Counted from the stretch's first letter, positions 29,235-40,145 are shown. The stretch: 64,000 nt of DNA from Desulfosporosinus acidiphilus SJ4 (GCF_000255115.2 NC_018068.1:496001-560000); one strand, 5' to 3'. Notes: generated from the letters alone by a model not told the origin. Program-made: numbers and translations.

Positions 29235-30128
29235 ATGACACCCATTGAAGAGGGGATTGGCAAAGCCGGAGTTTTAGTAGAAGCTCTGCCCTATATTCAA
29301 AAATTCGCAGGAAAGACAGTTGTTATTAAATATGGCGGTCATGCCATGGTGGATCCTGTACTTAAAGAGTCCGTCATGTTGGATATTTTGCTCTTGCATT
29401 CCGTGGGAATACGTCCCGTTTTAGTTCATGGCGGCGGACCGGAGATTAATGCCATGTTAAAAAAGGTGGGAATAGAGAGTCAGTTTGTTCAAGGTTTGCG
29501 GGTAACAGATGCTCAAACCATGGAAATCGCTCAAATGGTTTTAGTTGGGAAGCTGAACACTGAGATGGTTTCCATGCTGAATAGTTTTGGCGGGAAGAGT
29601 GTCGGCTTGTCAGGAAAAGATGCTCAGTTATTATTAGCGACAAAGAAACCTCTCCAAATGCCCAATAGCGATGGAACGATGGAAGAAATTGATTTAGGTC
29701 TCGTAGGTGAGATTCAGACAGTGACCCCGGGCATTTTAAATACTTTGTTGGAGCAAGGGTATATTCCAGTGGTTTCTCCGGTGGCCAGCGGTGAAAAAGG
29801 TGAAACCTTCAATGTCAATGCCGATACGGCTGCGGGGAAAATCGCGGAAGCACTAAAGGCAGATAAAATGCTGCTGTTAACGGATGTGCGTGGTATTCTT
29901 CGCGATGTCTCAGATCCTGCCTCACTTCTCTCCACCATTAATAGGGATGAAGTGGATAACTTGATAGAACAGGGTGTTTTGAAAGGCGGTATGCTGCCGA
30001 AGGTCGAGTGCGCTTTATCGGCTCTGGAACAAGGCGTGGGCAGTGTCCATATCCTTGATGGTCGTATACGTCATGCGATACTTCTTGAATTATTTACGGA
30101 CGGCGGCATTGGGACAATGTTTGTTTAG
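29235..30128 (+). CDS. argB: Acetylglutamate kinase
   Basis: Phosphorylates N-acetylglutamate; in cyclic pathways this is usually the arginine-inhibited step. 297 residues; KYGGHAMVD and [10 protein letters not shown] glycine-rich loops, and the C-terminal [14 protein letters not shown]. An N-terminal extension helix (about residues 5-18), typical of arginine-sensitive kinases, is present. GAGGAGG precedes the ATG. Confidence 0.97.
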   Translation: MTPIEEGIGKAGVLVEALPYIQKFAGKTVVIKYGGHAMVDPVLKESVMLDILLLHSVGIRPVLVHGGGPEINAMLKKVGIESQFVQGLRVTDAQTMEIAQMVLVGKLNTEMVSMLNSFGGKSVGLSGKDAQLLLATKKPLQMPNSDGTMEEIDLGLVGEIQTVTPGILNTLLEQGYIPVVSPVASGEKGETFNVNADTAAGKIAEALKADKMLLLTDVRGILRDVSDPASLLSTINRDEVDNLIEQGVLKGGMLPKVECALSALEQGVGSVHILDGRIRHAILLELFTDGGIGTMFV

Positions 30129-30144
30129 GATAGGAGGAAAAATA

Positions 30145-31359
30145 ATGACAGGGTTAGAAAGTTTAACAACAGAAGAAGTCATTGAGCATGGAAAAAAGGT
30201 AGTGATGAACACCTACGGCCGCTTACCTATGACTATAGTCAAAGGGAAAGGCGCCTGGGTTTGGGACATAGAAGGAAAACGTTACTTGGATTTTTTAACC
30301 GGACTGGCTGTCAATTCACTGGGACATAGTCATCCGGCTATTGTCCAGGCTATTCAAGATCAGGCCGAAGAAATTTTGCATACGTCGAATTTGTATTGGA
30401 TACCCAATCAAATTGCTCTAGCGGAGCGTCTCGTTAAAAACTCATTTGCTGATAAAGTGTTCTTTTGCAACAGCGGCGCTGAAGCAAATGAAGCGGCCTT
30501 TAAATTAGCTCGCAAATATGCTAAGAAAAAATACGGCGATGATAAATACGAAGTAGTTTCTCTCGAAAACTCCTTCCACGGTCGTACACTAGCAACCTTG
30601 ACACTAACCGGACAAACAAAATATCAGGAGGGGTATGATCCTCTGCCTGCCGGTTTGAGTTATACAGCTCTCAATGATTTTGAGGGTTTAAAGGCTAAAG
30701 TTAATGAAAAAACGGCTGCGGTCTTTATTGAACCAATTCAGGGTGAAGGGGGAGTCATTCCTGCATCGCAGGAGTTCTTGCAGGCCGCTCGGGATTTGTG
30801 TGATCAATATGGGGCCTTGTTGATTTTTGACGAAGTACAGTGCGGAGTGGGAAGAACAGGAAAACTTTTTGCCTATGAGTGGAGCGGGGTGACTCCGGAT
30901 ATCATGACCTTGGCTAAAGCTTTGGGAGGTGGGGTACCCATCGGAGCAATGCTGGCTACTGATATGGTTGCCGATGCTTTTCAACCGGGAGACCATGCTT
31001 CAACCTTTGGAGGAAATCCTTTAGCAACGGCGGTAGGTTGCGCTGTTCTGGATGTTATGCTCCAAGAAGGATTTTTCTCAAGTGTGCAGGAGAGGTCGAA
31101 CTATTTCCGCCGAGGATTGGAAGGTCTGGCCCAGAAGTACCAAACAGGAGATCCGGTCCGAGGAGAAGGTTTTATCATCGGCTGGCCCGTTTCAAAGGTC
31201 GGTCCAGAAATTGTGGCTCGTTGTCTCCAAAAGGGACTCTTAATTAACTGTGTAGGCGGTAAGACATTGCGGTTTCTTCCTCCACTGATCGTAGAGAAGC
31301 CTGAAATCGATGAGGCCTTAAAAATATTAGACGAAGTCTTCTGTGAGATTTGGAAGTAA
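30145..31359 (+). CDS. argD: Acetylornithine aminotransferase
   Basis: PLP-dependent class III aminotransferase making N-acetylornithine. 404 residues; FCNSGAEANEAAFKLAR, FDEVQCGVGRTGK (PLP Asp) and LAKALGGGVPIGA with the Schiff-base Lys. ATG 30145 follows TAGGAGG; the frame is open further upstream inside argB but that region belongs to argB. Confidence 0.96.
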   Translation: MTGLESLTTEEVIEHGKKVVMNTYGRLPMTIVKGKGAWVWDIEGKRYLDFLTGLAVNSLGHSHPAIVQAIQDQAEEILHTSNLYWIPNQIALAERLVKNSFADKVFFCNSGAEANEAAFKLARKYAKKKYGDDKYEVVSLENSFHGRTLATLTLTGQTKYQEGYDPLPAGLSYTALNDFEGLKAKVNEKTAAVFIEPIQGEGGVIPASQEFLQAARDLCDQYGALLIFDEVQCGVGRTGKLFAYEWSGVTPDIMTLAKALGGGVPIGAMLATDMVADAFQPGDHASTFGGNPLATAVGCAVLDVMLQEGFFSSVQERSNYFRRGLEGLAQKYQTGDPVRGEGFIIGWPVSKVGPEIVARCLQKGLLINCVGGKTLRFLPPLIVEKPEIDEALKILDEVFCEIWK

Positions 31360-31403
31360 CTTGAAATCAGATATACCGTATTCTTGATCCGAGGAGGGAT
31401 GAA

Positions 31404-32504
31404 ATGAAGGCAGCACTCGTCCTTGAGACAGGCAAAGTATTTGTAGGGGAATCTTTTGGAGCCTCCGGAGAGGCATGGGGTGAAGTAGTCTTCAATACGG
31501 GAATGACAGGCTACCAAGAGGTCCTGACAGACCCATCCTATGCCGGCCAGATGGTTTGCATGACTTATCCCCTTATTGGAAATTATGGAATTAACAAGCA
31601 AGATGATCAGTCAGAAAAAATTCAAGTTCAAGGATTTATCGTCAAAGAGGCTGCCCTTAATCCTAACCATTGGCAACTGGAGAAAAACCTCTCGAGAACC
31701 TTGGCTCAGGCCGGCATTGTGGGGATTAAAGGGATTGATACCCGCGCCTTAACGAGGATTATTCGCGAATATGGAGTTTTGCGCGGGGTGATAACGACTC
31801 ACTTGGAACACCTCGACGAATTTATTTCTAAATTAAAAACTTACCAAGTCCCAGAGAACGTGGTGGCAGAGGTCAGTACTAAGAAAATATACACCTTGCC
31901 CGCAGCCGAAACGAATAAGGGGTCGTTTCATGTCGTGGTGATGGATTTCGGCATCAAAAGAAATATTTTGCAGGCTATGCAGGCCCAAGGCTTTCAATTG
32001 ACGGTTGTTCCTTATAGCACTTCAGCCAAGCAAATTTTAGAACGGCAGCCCGATGGGATATTTCTTTCCAACGGTCCGGGTGATCCTAAATGCGTTCAAA
32101 AGGGGATCGAAACCATTCGTAATTTGATTGAGCAGCGTCCCGTTTTTGGAATATGTCTTGGTCATCAACTTCTGTCCTTGGCCTTAGGAGGAGATACCTA
32201 CAAGATGAAGTTTGGGCACCGGGGGGGAAACCAACCTGTCCAGGAGTTGGAGTCAAAACGGGTAACGATTACTTCCCAGAATCACGGCTATGCAATTTCT
32301 GAGGACAGTTTAGGTCAGACCCCCCTGTACGTAACCCATCGCAATCTTAACGATCAAAGCGTTGAAGGGGTTAGACATCGGGATTTGCCCGTTTTTTCCG
32401 TACAATATCATCCGGAGGCCGGACCTGGGCCCAGTGAATCATTGTATTTGTTTGACGAGTTTGCACAATTGATGCAGGAATGGAGGGCTCAGCATGCCTC
32501 TTAA
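31404..32504 (+). CDS. carA: Carbamoyl-phosphate synthase small (glutaminase) subunit
   Basis: Releases ammonia from glutamine for CarB. 366 residues; class I amidotransferase triad Cys in [16 protein letters not shown] (near 250) with the HPE of QYHPEAGPG near 336. GAGGAGGG precedes the ATG. Its 3' end overlaps carB by 11 bases, so the subunits are coupled. Placement after argD suggests the arginine branch supplies the regulation. Confidence 0.97.
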   Translation: MKAALVLETGKVFVGESFGASGEAWGEVVFNTGMTGYQEVLTDPSYAGQMVCMTYPLIGNYGINKQDDQSEKIQVQGFIVKEAALNPNHWQLEKNLSRTLAQAGIVGIKGIDTRALTRIIREYGVLRGVITTHLEHLDEFISKLKTYQVPENVVAEVSTKKIYTLPAAETNKGSFHVVVMDFGIKRNILQAMQAQGFQLTVVPYSTSAKQILERQPDGIFLSNGPGDPKCVQKGIETIRNLIEQRPVFGICLGHQLLSLALGGDTYKMKFGHRGGNQPVQELESKRVTITSQNHGYAISEDSLGQTPLYVTHRNLNDQSVEGVRHRDLPVFSVQYHPEAGPGPSESLYLFDEFAQLMQEWRAQHAS

Positions 32505-35500
32505 TCCGGCCTGGAGAAAGGTCCTCGTTATTGGGTCAGGGCCGATTGTCATCGGGCAAGCCGCAGAATTTGATTATGCAGGGACTCAAGCCTGTAAAGC
32601 ATTGCGGGAAGTAGGCCTGGAAGTGGTTTTAGTGAACAGTAATCCGGCCACGATTATGACTGATGTCAAAATGGCTGATCTCACTTACATAGAACCTCTT
32701 TTGCCGGAATCTCTCGAAAGAATTATTAAAAAAGAAAATCCTGATGCCTTGCTGCCAACGTTAGGAGGACAAACGGGTCTTAATCTTGCCATGGAGTTGG
32801 AGCGCAGCGGAGTGCTGAAGAAATACGGCGTCGATCTGATTGGCTGTAATGCTGAAACAATTTATAAAGCTGAGGATCGCGACGCTTTTAAAGAGACGAT
32901 GCTTGCTCTTAGCGAACCTGTCGCTGAGAGCGTTATTGTGACAACGCTCCAAGAAGGGGAGGATTTCGCCCAGAAGCAAGGCTTTCCTCTGATTATTCGG
33001 CCTGCCTATACCTTAGGAGGCACAGGAGGCGGGATTGCCAAGAATACCAAACAACTCGCGGAAATATTGCACCGGGGACTGCAGGCAAGCCCTATCGGCC
33101 AGTGCCTATTGGAGCGGAGTGTGGCGGGCTGGAAGGAAATTGAATATGAAGTCATGCGTGATGATGCGGATAACTGTATTACAATTTGTAACATGGAAAA
33201 TATTGATCCTGTGGGTATCCATACGGGAGACAGTATCGTCGTGGCTCCTTCTCAAACCTTGAGTGATGTTGAATACCAGATGCTGCGGGCGTCTTCCCTA
33301 AAAATTATCCGGGCTTTAGGAGTCAATGGCGGATGTAATGTTCAGTTTGCCCTGAATCCGGTGAGCCGGGAATATGTGGTTATCGAAGTCAATCCTCGGG
33401 TTAGCCGTTCCAGTGCTCTTGCCTCAAAGGCCACGGGTTACCCCATCGCTAAAATGGCTGCCCTGCTCTCGGTTGGTTTTACTCTTCCGGAATTAACGAA
33501 TCCGGTGACCGGGCATACAAGTGCCTGTTTTGAGCCTGCCTTAGATTATGTCGTGGTAAAATTTCCGCGCTGGCCTTTTGACAAATTCCCGGCTGCCGAC
33601 CATCGTCTAGGGACCCAAATGAAGGCAACCGGTGAAGTCATGGCCATGGAACGCACTTTGGAAGGGGCTCTTTTAAAAGCCGCCCGCTCGTTGGAAATAG
33701 GCAGTGTAGGACTACGGATTGCCGCTTCCGGCGGATGGACAGAGATGGAAATTGAAGACAAACTGGCTTCCACGGATCACGAACGATTTTTCGCTATTGC
33801 TGAAGCCTTTCGTCGGGATTGGACAAATCTCGAAGTTCAAATGCTGACCCAGATTGATCCCTTTTATTTGTTTAAAATTAAAGAACTTGTCTTATTAGAG
33901 CGTCGTCTCCAGGGCGAACCCCTAACTCCTGAATTGCTGCGTTTGGCGAAGGTTCGAGGTTTTTCGGACTTGGCCGTTGCTAAGCTGACTGGACGGGTAG
34001 AAGAGGCCGTGCGGGAATTGCGCATGAAATACGGGATTATCCCTGTCTTTAAGACCGTTGATACTTGTGCCGCTGAATTCGCTTCGGCAACCCCGTACTA
34101 TTATTCGGCCTATGAAGAAGAGGATGAAGGGGAAGTGACCTCGGGCCCTAAAATTGTTGTTTTAGGTTCTGGTCCCATTCGAATTGGGCAAGGGATAGAG
34201 TTCGATTATTGCTCGGTTCATGCCCTTATGGCCTTGCAGGAAGCCGGCGTGGAAGCCATTATGGTCAATAACAATCCGGAGACGGTTTCTACGGATTTTG
34301 ATACTGCAGATAAGCTTTACTTTGAGCCACTAACCGTAGAAGACGTGCTTCATGTGTTGCAGAAGGAGAGAGCAGATGGAGTGCTGGTTCAATTTGGCGG
34401 GCAAACGGCCATTAATTTGGCGGGACGGCTGGAACGGGCCGGTGTTAAAATTTTTGGTACTCCCGTGGACTCCATTGATCTGGCAGAGGATCGGGAGCGC
34501 TTTGCCGAACTTTTATCTCATTTAGGAATTCCCCAATCAGAAGGCCGGACTGTCATTTCGCTTGATCAGGCCCCAAGGATTGCTGAAGAACTAGAATTTC
34601 CGGTGATTGTCCGCCCGTCCTATGTCATCGGCGGGCGAGCCATGCAAGTGGTATATACCTTGGAAGAGCTGGAAGACTATCTGCGTCGGGCAATCTATCT
34701 CTCGCCGGAACATCCCATTTTAGTGGACCGCTATTTAGAAGGCAAAGAAGTTGAAGTTGATGCCGTTTCGGACGGAGAAACGACCGTGATTGCCGGAATT
34801 ATGGAACATATTGAGCGGGCCGGTGTCCATTCCGGGGATAGTTTAGCGGTTTATCCTCCGCAAAGTCTGACTCCTTCCGAGATTGACCAGATTCAGGATT
34901 TCACTTGCCGGCTGGCTTCAGGGATTGGGATACGAGGACTTATCAATATCCAATTTGTCGTTGTTCGCGGCAAAGTCTTTGTCTTAGAAGTAAATCCCCG
35001 GGCGAGCCGAACGGTACCCATTCTTTCTAAGGTAACGGGAATTCCACTGGTAAATTTAGCTGTTCAGGTTGCCTTGGGCAAGACCTTGCAGGAGCTGGGA
35101 TATAAACATGGCCTTGCTCCCGAGGTGCCTTTCGTGGTGGTAAAGGCTCCGGTCTTTTCATTTGAGAAATTGACAAAAGTTGAAACATCCCTGGGGCCGG
35201 AAATGAAATCCACGGGTGAAGTTTTAGGGATGGATACTCAGTTTGGGCATGCTTTAGCTAAGGCGTTTGCTGCCTCGCGCATTTCGCTTCCCAAGGACGG
35301 GAATATTCTGGTAGCTGTTGCTGAAAAGGACCGCCCTGAGGCAATTGCCCTTGCTCAACAACTGGCTCAGCTTGGTTTTGGGGTTAAAGGAACCGGTGAT
35401 ACGGCGAAAGCTTTAGCTCTCTGCGGCGTAAAGGTTGATGCTGTCAGTGAATCAAGTCAGGCTTTGCAGGAAGCCATTCGGCAGCGGGAGTTCTCGTTTA

Positions 35501-35688
35501 TTCTGAGTACCCCCACCAAGGGAACAACCCCGGAACATACAGGTTACTTGTTAAGGCGTTTGGCGGTTGAACATGGTGTGCCCTGCTTCTCGTCAATGGA
35601 TACGGCGAAGGCAGTGGTGCGTGCTTTGCAGGAGATCAGAAGTCAGACGATACCTCAAGTGCTTTCGCTGCAGGAGTACCTGTCGTAA
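32494..35688 (+). CDS. carB: Carbamoyl-phosphate synthase large subunit
   Basis: 1064 residues, full length, with two homologous ATP-grasp halves: the first begins [22 protein letters not shown], the second [20 protein letters not shown] (near residue 552). A C-terminal MGS-like allosteric domain occupies roughly 930-1064. GGAGGG within the end of carA is its Shine-Dalgarno sequence. Last gene of the operon, followed by a strong terminator. Confidence 0.98.
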   Translation: MPLNPAWRKVLVIGSGPIVIGQAAEFDYAGTQACKALREVGLEVVLVNSNPATIMTDVKMADLTYIEPLLPESLERIIKKENPDALLPTLGGQTGLNLAMELERSGVLKKYGVDLIGCNAETIYKAEDRDAFKETMLALSEPVAESVIVTTLQEGEDFAQKQGFPLIIRPAYTLGGTGGGIAKNTKQLAEILHRGLQASPIGQCLLERSVAGWKEIEYEVMRDDADNCITICNMENIDPVGIHTGDSIVVAPSQTLSDVEYQMLRASSLKIIRALGVNGGCNVQFALNPVSREYVVIEVNPRVSRSSALASKATGYPIAKMAALLSVGFTLPELTNPVTGHTSACFEPALDYVVVKFPRWPFDKFPAADHRLGTQMKATGEVMAMERTLEGALLKAARSLEIGSVGLRIAASGGWTEMEIEDKLASTDHERFFAIAEAFRRDWTNLEVQMLTQIDPFYLFKIKELVLLERRLQGEPLTPELLRLAKVRGFSDLAVAKLTGRVEEAVRELRMKYGIIPVFKTVDTCAAEFASATPYYYSAYEEEDEGEVTSGPKIVVLGSGPIRIGQGIEFDYCSVHALMALQEAGVEAIMVNNNPETVSTDFDTADKLYFEPLTVEDVLHVLQKERADGVLVQFGGQTAINLAGRLERAGVKIFGTPVDSIDLAEDRERFAELLSHLGIPQSEGRTVISLDQAPRIAEELEFPVIVRPSYVIGGRAMQVVYTLEELEDYLRRAIYLSPEHPILVDRYLEGKEVEVDAVSDGETTVIAGIMEHIERAGVHSGDSLAVYPPQSLTPSEIDQIQDFTCRLASGIGIRGLINIQFVVVRGKVFVLEVNPRASRTVPILSKVTGIPLVNLAVQVALGKTLQELGYKHGLAPEVPFVVVKAPVFSFEKLTKVETSLGPEMKSTGEVLGMDTQFGHALAKAFAASRISLPKDGNILVAVAEKDRPEAIALAQQLAQLGFGVKGTGDTAKALALCGVKVDAVSESSQALQEAIRQREFSFILSTPTKGTTPEHTGYLLRRLAVEHGVPCFSSMDTAKAVVRALQEIRSQTIPQVLSLQEYLS

Positions 35689-35726
35689 AAATTGCGTAAA
35701 AAGGTTGCTACATTTTATAGAAGTTA

Positions 35727-35766
35727 AAACTCCTGCCTGATGTTTCTGTTCAGGCAGGAGTTTTTG
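35727..35766 (+). terminator. Terminator of the argCJBD-carAB operon
   Basis: AAACTCCTGCCTGA (35727-35740) is perfectly complementary to 35750-35763, followed by TT in TTTTTG. Strong intrinsic terminator 38 bases past carB. Confidence 0.92.
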
Positions 35767-35780
35767 CGCTATGAGACTTC

Positions 35781-36186
35781 TATGCCGCTTAGATAAACCA
35801 TCAGATGATAAAATAGGTCACGTCCTCGGGTCGGGCGGCTTTGCCCACACCGTTCACCCAGCATTCCGAGGCTCGCTCACTCGCTTGCGCGGGAGCTACG
35901 CCGAACCTCTGGGTAATACCTGATGTGAACCACGGCTCCGCTTCCCCCACGCAAGCTTTGTGAGCTGTATCGCCTCTCCATGAAATGGGTTCACTCATGT
36001 GGTCAAAGCCGCCTTTCTTTTGGGTCTGTGGTGTTCGGGGTAGTTTTTTCAGAGTAGCCTTTCATGCCGTTTCCGCTGCGTCAGCAGATGATGAAAATAG
36101 GTCAAGTCCTCGGGTTGGGTAGCTTCGCCTACATTGTTCACCGGACATTTTCGTGCCGAACCTCAGAGTAGTACCTGATGTGAACC
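35781..36186. repeat. Two diverged direct copies of a ~100-130 bp repeat (A1, A2)
   Basis: A1 (about 35781-35931) and A2 (about 36063-36186) share CAGATGAT, AAATAGGTCA, GTCCTCGGGT, GTTCACC, GCCGAACCTC and TACCTGATGTGAACC in the same order. A1 has an extra ~25-base GC-rich insert (CTCGCTCACTCGCTTGCGC). They occupy most of the carB-zinc-ribbon gene gap. No coding potential is convincing; they look like decayed copies of one element. Confidence 0.65.
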
Positions 36187-36279
36187 GCTGGCCTGACGAT
36201 AAGCGGACGAGCTTATCCCCACACTGCAACTGATTACGCAGACTCCTGCAGTGTGGATTGGCCGAGTGTCCCCGAAGCC
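36185..36279. repeat. Full copy (R2) of a dispersed palindromic repeat
   Basis: 95 bases nearly identical to 40250-40345 upstream of argH and partly to 22432-22486. It contains a short hairpin ATAAGC...GCTTAT (36199-36215) and a long one, CCACACTGCA...TGCAGTGTGG, enclosing ATTACGCAGACTCC. It follows A2 directly and runs into the 41-bp direct repeat. Confidence 0.75.
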
Positions 36280-36353
36280 AAGGACGGCGAAAGGGGACCG
36301 CTGGCCATGGACGGCCGAGTGTCCCCGAAGCCAAGGACGGCGAAAGGGGACCG
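36260..36353. repeat. Perfect 41-bp direct repeat
   Basis: GGCCGAGTGTCCCC...GGGGACCG occurs at 36260-36300 and again, identical, at 36313-36353, separated by 12 bases (CTGGCCATGGAC) that resemble the left end of R2. Each unit contains GTCCCC/GGGGAC able to form a stem. It ends 18 bases before the stop of the minus-strand zinc-ribbon gene. Confidence 0.85.
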
Positions 36354-36371
36354 TTGGGAGTCAGGAGTTGC

Positions 36372-37556
36372 TTATAGTTTTGTACCGCATTGGGGACAAT
36401 AGGCCGTGCCTGTATTCGCTTTCCCACAGGAAGGGCAGAAGTTTGGCCTCTCATTTGTATCAGAGGGTTGATGCTCAGGCACTTCTTCAGAGGGTGCCTC
36501 AGAAACAGGCTGAGCAGGGGACTCAGTTTTTTGGAGAGAAATAGTGTTGTCCGGGGTAGGGAAAGGCGTAGTTGAGGGAAGGGGAATGCCATCGGAGACG
36601 TTCGTGTCTGCGGGGGTAGCCGAGGTGGGTTCTTCTGTCTGAGTATAGTCTGATGGAGGAACATAGGTGTCTGTTGGAGTTAAGGTAGGAGAAGTTCCCG
36701 CGATACCTTTATCTTCAAGGGATAATACCCAGACAATGGCCAGGACCGCAATGAAGGGGCTCACAATGAGAGAGAGCAATCCGCCAAGGCCTGAGACAAT
36801 GCGATTGAGAATTTGAACGCCGATTTCTATTAATGCGACTGTGCCGATATATCCCCAAAGAATTCCCATGTGGTTCCGAAAGAATTTCCAACTGTCACTA
36901 AGGGCTTTGCTGAAATTATTTTGCCGGTGAGCCAATAAGTAAATGCCTGAAACGGCAAGCCAGGGTAAAGCATAGACGACAACTATGATTAGAAACAGAG
37001 CGTAAACAAGGAGAAAAACAATCAGCCCTCCGTAAGAATTTCTCAAGATGATGGCTCCGATTACTCCCACTAGAACTATAAAGATTTTAATCAGCAGGAG
37101 CATCCCTTGCCAACCAAGAAGCCGGAAAAAACCTGAATAGCTGAAGTCCTTAAATGTTACAGGTTCTTGATAAGCTTTGGCAGTTAAATTGTAGAGCCCG
37201 GTATAAAAAGCTGTTCCTAACAACCAAGCGATAACAATCATCAAAAAGAGAGTTCCAGCTACATTTTTTAAGAGGGAAAGAAGTATTGAAAGGCGTCCAA
37301 ATGAGCCGTTAAAGGGACCGAAAGGGCTGTCACCGTAGGCGGGAGGTACCCCTGGAATAGGCATGTCCGGCGAATACCCTCCAAAGGATTGAGAAAGGTG
37401 AGGAAAGGCCCAGCCTAATTGAGCAACCGCCCCAATTACCAGGGCTATCATAACTACAACGCCAATTCCTATATAGATAAGGGTCCAGGCATATAAAGGA
37501 AGAGCCTCTCGTTTAAATATTTTCCAAGCTAGTTTTATTCGTTCTGTCCAGTCCAT
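36372..37556 (-). CDS. Multi-pass membrane protein with C-terminal zinc ribbon
   Basis: 394 residues, no recognised family. N-terminal ~290 residues hold about six hydrophobic helices (for example near 24-46, 118-140, 155-200, 225-285). Then comes a disordered Thr/Pro/Ser/Glu-rich linker (about 300-370), and finally a double-cysteine zinc ribbon CPSCGK...CPQCGTKL at the extreme C-terminus, cytosolic if the helix count is right. Such zinc_ribbon tails often accompany membrane proteins of unknown function. It interrupts the arginine cluster on the opposite strand and diverges from argF. Role unknown. Confidence 0.85.
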   Translation of the reverse strand: MDWTERIKLAWKIFKREALPLYAWTLIYIGIGVVVMIALVIGAVAQLGWAFPHLSQSFGGYSPDMPIPGVPPAYGDSPFGPFNGSFGRLSILLSLLKNVAGTLFLMIVIAWLLGTAFYTGLYNLTAKAYQEPVTFKDFSYSGFFRLLGWQGMLLLIKIFIVLVGVIGAIILRNSYGGLIVFLLVYALFLIIVVVYALPWLAVSGIYLLAHRQNNFSKALSDSWKFFRNHMGILWGYIGTVALIEIGVQILNRIVSGLGGLLSLIVSPFIAVLAIVWVLSLEDKGIAGTSPTLTPTDTYVPPSDYTQTEEPTSATPADTNVSDGIPLPSTTPFPTPDNTISLQKTESPAQPVSEAPSEEVPEHQPSDTNERPNFCPSCGKANTGTAYCPQCGTKL

Positions 37557-37764
37557 AATGATCCTAGTTTCAAGGGATGCTTCAAAATCCCAACTGCTTT
37601 TTTGACAAAGAATGTTATGAAACTAGGAATTTCACCTCTTTTCTTTTTACTATAGGTCTATCGAATTTACAAATTCGGGCAAGATAATTGTCGATAGAAG
37701 TTGGTTAGTTATCCTTCGCTATACTAATTTATTTATCCTGCAAAAAAACTATACATTTTAGCTA

Positions 37765-37799
37765 TTGCATTTTTATGCATAACTAAGTATAATAATGCA
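37765..37799 (+). promoter_or_regulatory. argF promoter overlapped by two ARG boxes
   Basis: TTGCAT (37765-37770), 17-base spacer, TATAAT (37788-37793). TGCATTTTTATGCA (37766-37779) is a perfect palindrome matching the ARG box at 12 of 14; AGTATAATAATGCA (37786-37799) matches 11 of 14. Centres are again 20 bases apart, one box on each promoter element, exactly as at argC. Strong evidence that argC and argF are co-repressed. Confidence 0.82.
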
Positions 37800-37820
37800 C
37801 ATCAAAGGGGTGGAAGAGAT

Positions 37821-38765
37821 ATGATAACAATGGATCGTTCACAATTTAAAGGTCGGGATTTTATCTCCTTACATGATTTTTCTCAGGACGAATTAAAATG
37901 CTTTTTGGATGTTGCCCATGAACTTAAGGAAGAGCAGAAAGCCGGGCGGCCGCATCCAATTCTTCAGGGCAAGACCTTGGGAATGATTTTCACTAAGTCT
38001 TCAACAAGGACTAGAGTTTCATTTGAGGTGGGGATATATCAACTTGGCGGTCAAGGATTATTTTTAAGCGGCCGGGACATTCAACTGGGCAGGGGAGAAA
38101 CCATCGCAGATACAGCGCGGGTACTGTCCCGCATGGTGGATGGCATTATGATTCGAACCTTCAGTCATCAGGAAGTTTTAGACTTAGCCCACTATGCGAC
38201 GATTCCCATTATTAATGGACTTACAGATATGCTTCATCCTTGTCAAGTGCTGGCGGATCTTATGACGATTCAGGAACATAAAGGACGTTTAGCCGGGTTA
38301 AAACTGGCTTACGTCGGAGATGGAAATAATATGGCTCATTCTTTAATGTTTGGCGGCGCCAAAATGGGGCTGCAAGTTGTAATCGCCTCTCCCAAGGGCT
38401 ATAAGCCTGATCCTGATTTGGTAGCTTTAGCCCAGGAGGATGCCAAAGAGAATGGCGGCAGCGTTGAAATCGTTGATGATCCTTCAGAGGCAGTGAAAGA
38501 TGCCGACGTTCTATATACGGATGTTTGGGCAAGTATGGGACAGGAGGCAGAGGCAAATGAGCGCATGAAGGCTTTTCAAGGTTACCAGATCAATGATGAA
38601 TCTTTAAAACTTGCGCATCCGTCCTCCATTGTTCTGCACTGTTTACCGGCTCATCGCGGAGAGGAAATTACTGACGACGTTATTGAGGGTGCTCATTCCG
38701 TTGTCTTCGACGAGGCCGAAAATCGTTTGCATGCTCAAAAGGCAATTATGGCGTTGGTTATGTAA
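37821..38765 (+). CDS. argF: Ornithine carbamoyltransferase (anabolic)
   Basis: Makes citrulline from ornithine and carbamoyl phosphate. 314 residues; carbamoyl-phosphate site SSTRTRVSFE (near 58), the HPCQVLAD block and ornithine motif HCLPAHRGEE near 277. AAAGGGGTGG precedes ATG 37821. Standing apart from argCJBD-carAB but with the same operator architecture. Biosynthetic rather than catabolic role is inferred from context. Confidence 0.96.
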   Translation: MITMDRSQFKGRDFISLHDFSQDELKCFLDVAHELKEEQKAGRPHPILQGKTLGMIFTKSSTRTRVSFEVGIYQLGGQGLFLSGRDIQLGRGETIADTARVLSRMVDGIMIRTFSHQEVLDLAHYATIPIINGLTDMLHPCQVLADLMTIQEHKGRLAGLKLAYVGDGNNMAHSLMFGGAKMGLQVVIASPKGYKPDPDLVALAQEDAKENGGSVEIVDDPSEAVKDADVLYTDVWASMGQEAEANERMKAFQGYQINDESLKLAHPSSIVLHCLPAHRGEEITDDVIEGAHSVVFDEAENRLHAQKAIMALVM

Positions 38766-38810
38766 AGGGCTACAGCTTGACTTAGAAACTATGGTTAGAT
38801 ATGATTTCGG

Positions 38811-38837
38811 AGAAGATAATTTCTTCTATCTTTTTTA
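38811..38837 (+). terminator. Possible terminator after argF
   Basis: AGAAGA (38811-38816) pairs with TCTTCT (38822-38827) and TTTTTT follows at 38831-38836. The stem is short and A-T rich, so termination may be partial, allowing readthrough to argG. Confidence 0.4.
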
Positions 38838-38936
38838 AACGATCAGTCAAATTGCAGTTAATTGGATCAAAAGGATCTTAAATCGTAATTTTAGGTGGAT
38901 TTGAATTTATGCATTAAAGGAAAAGGAGAATAGAGT

Positions 38937-40145
38937 ATGAAAAAGGTTGTTTTGGCATATTCCGGCGGTCTGGATACATCTATTATTATTCCTTGGCTGA
39001 AGGAAACCTACGGATATGAAGTTATTGCGATGGTTGCAGATTTGGGCCAAGGAGAAGAGTTAGCTCCTCTGCAGGAAAAGGCTATTAAAAGCGGAGCGAG
39101 TAAATTATATATCGAAGACCTCAGAGAAAAATTCGTGACGGAGTTTATCTTTCAGACCTTAAAAGCCGGAGCAGTTTATGAAGGGGACTATCTCCTGGGG
39201 ACATCCTTCGCTCGTCCGCTCATTGCCCGCCGCTTAGTTGAGATTGCTGAAAAAGAAGGCGCTGTCGCCATAGCCCACGGAGCCACTGGCAAAGGTAACG
39301 ACCAAGTTCGTTTCGAACTGAGTGTTAAAGCCTTAAATCCCGATTTGGAAATTATTGCACCCTGGCGGTTATGGAACTTAAAATCTCGTGAAGACTGTAT
39401 TGACTATGCAGAAGCTCGCGGAATTCCCGTTCCGGTCACTAAAGATCGTCCCTACAGCATGGATCGCAACTTATGGCATCTAAGCCATGAAGGCGGAGAC
39501 CTGGAGAATCCCTGGAATGAACCTAAAAGAGATCTTTATCTGCTCGGTGTTGCCCCGGAAGATGCCCCAGATGAAGCAACATACCTGGAACTAGGTTTTG
39601 AACAAGGGATCCCCACCTCCTTAAACGGGCAGAAGGTACCTCCTGTTAAATTATTGGAAACTCTCAACGAATTAGGCGGCAAAAATGGAATTGGAATTGT
39701 CGACATGGTGGAAAACCGTCTGGTGGGCATGAAATCCCGTGGGGTCTATGAAACCCCGGGCGGAACGATTCTTTATACGGCTCATAAGGCCTTAGAGCAT
39801 CTGACTCTGGATCGGCTCACCCTTCATTATAAAGAACAGGTCGCTTTAAAATATGCTGAAATCGTGTATGATGGGGTTTGGTATTCGCCGCTGCGCGAAG
39901 CCCTCGATGCTTTTGTAAATGTGACTCAGAAGAATGTTACAGGGACCGTGCGAGTGAAATTGTATAAAGGAAATTGTTCATCGGCAGGGGTAAAATCCCC
40001 CTACTCACTCTATAACGAAGCTTATGCTACCTTCGGAGAAGATGGAGTCTATGATCAAAAAGATGCTGCCGGCTTTATCAATCTTTTTGGATTACCATTA
40101 AAAGTCAGAGCCTTGATGGAGAAACAATCAGGACTGCGAAAATAG
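38937..40145 (+). CDS. argG: Argininosuccinate synthase
   Basis: Condenses citrulline and aspartate with ATP. 402 residues; PP-loop [12 protein letters not shown] (8-19), and the [14 protein letters not shown] block near 117. AAAGGAG precedes the ATG. It lies 171 bases after argF with no convincing ARG box in the gap, so it may depend on readthrough from the argF promoter. Confidence 0.97.
   Translation: MKKVVLAYSGGLDTSIIIPWLKETYGYEVIAMVADLGQGEELAPLQEKAIKSGASKLYIEDLREKFVTEFIFQTLKAGAVYEGDYLLGTSFARPLIARRLVEIAEKEGAVAIAHGATGKGNDQVRFELSVKALNPDLEIIAPWRLWNLKSREDCIDYAEARGIPVPVTKDRPYSMDRNLWHLSHEGGDLENPWNEPKRDLYLLGVAPEDAPDEATYLELGFEQGIPTSLNGQKVPPVKLLETLNELGGKNGIGIVDMVENRLVGMKSRGVYETPGGTILYTAHKALEHLTLDRLTLHYKEQVALKYAEIVYDGVWYSPLREALDAFVNVTQKNVTGTVRVKLYKGNCSSAGVKSPYSLYNEAYATFGEDGVYDQKDAAGFINLFGLPLKVRALMEKQSGLRK

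Noticed and set aside
36260-36353. CRISPR array
   Set aside because: Only two units with a 12-base spacer; no series of spacers and no cas genes.
36062-36664. 200-codon minus-strand frame over the repeat patch
   Set aside because: It reads through direct repeats and the end of the zinc-ribbon gene in another frame; its repeated peptide motifs only reflect the DNA repeats.
38890-38910. ARG box before argG (TGAATTTATGCATT)
   Set aside because: Only about 9 of 14 matches with wrong central spacing and no promoter alignment.
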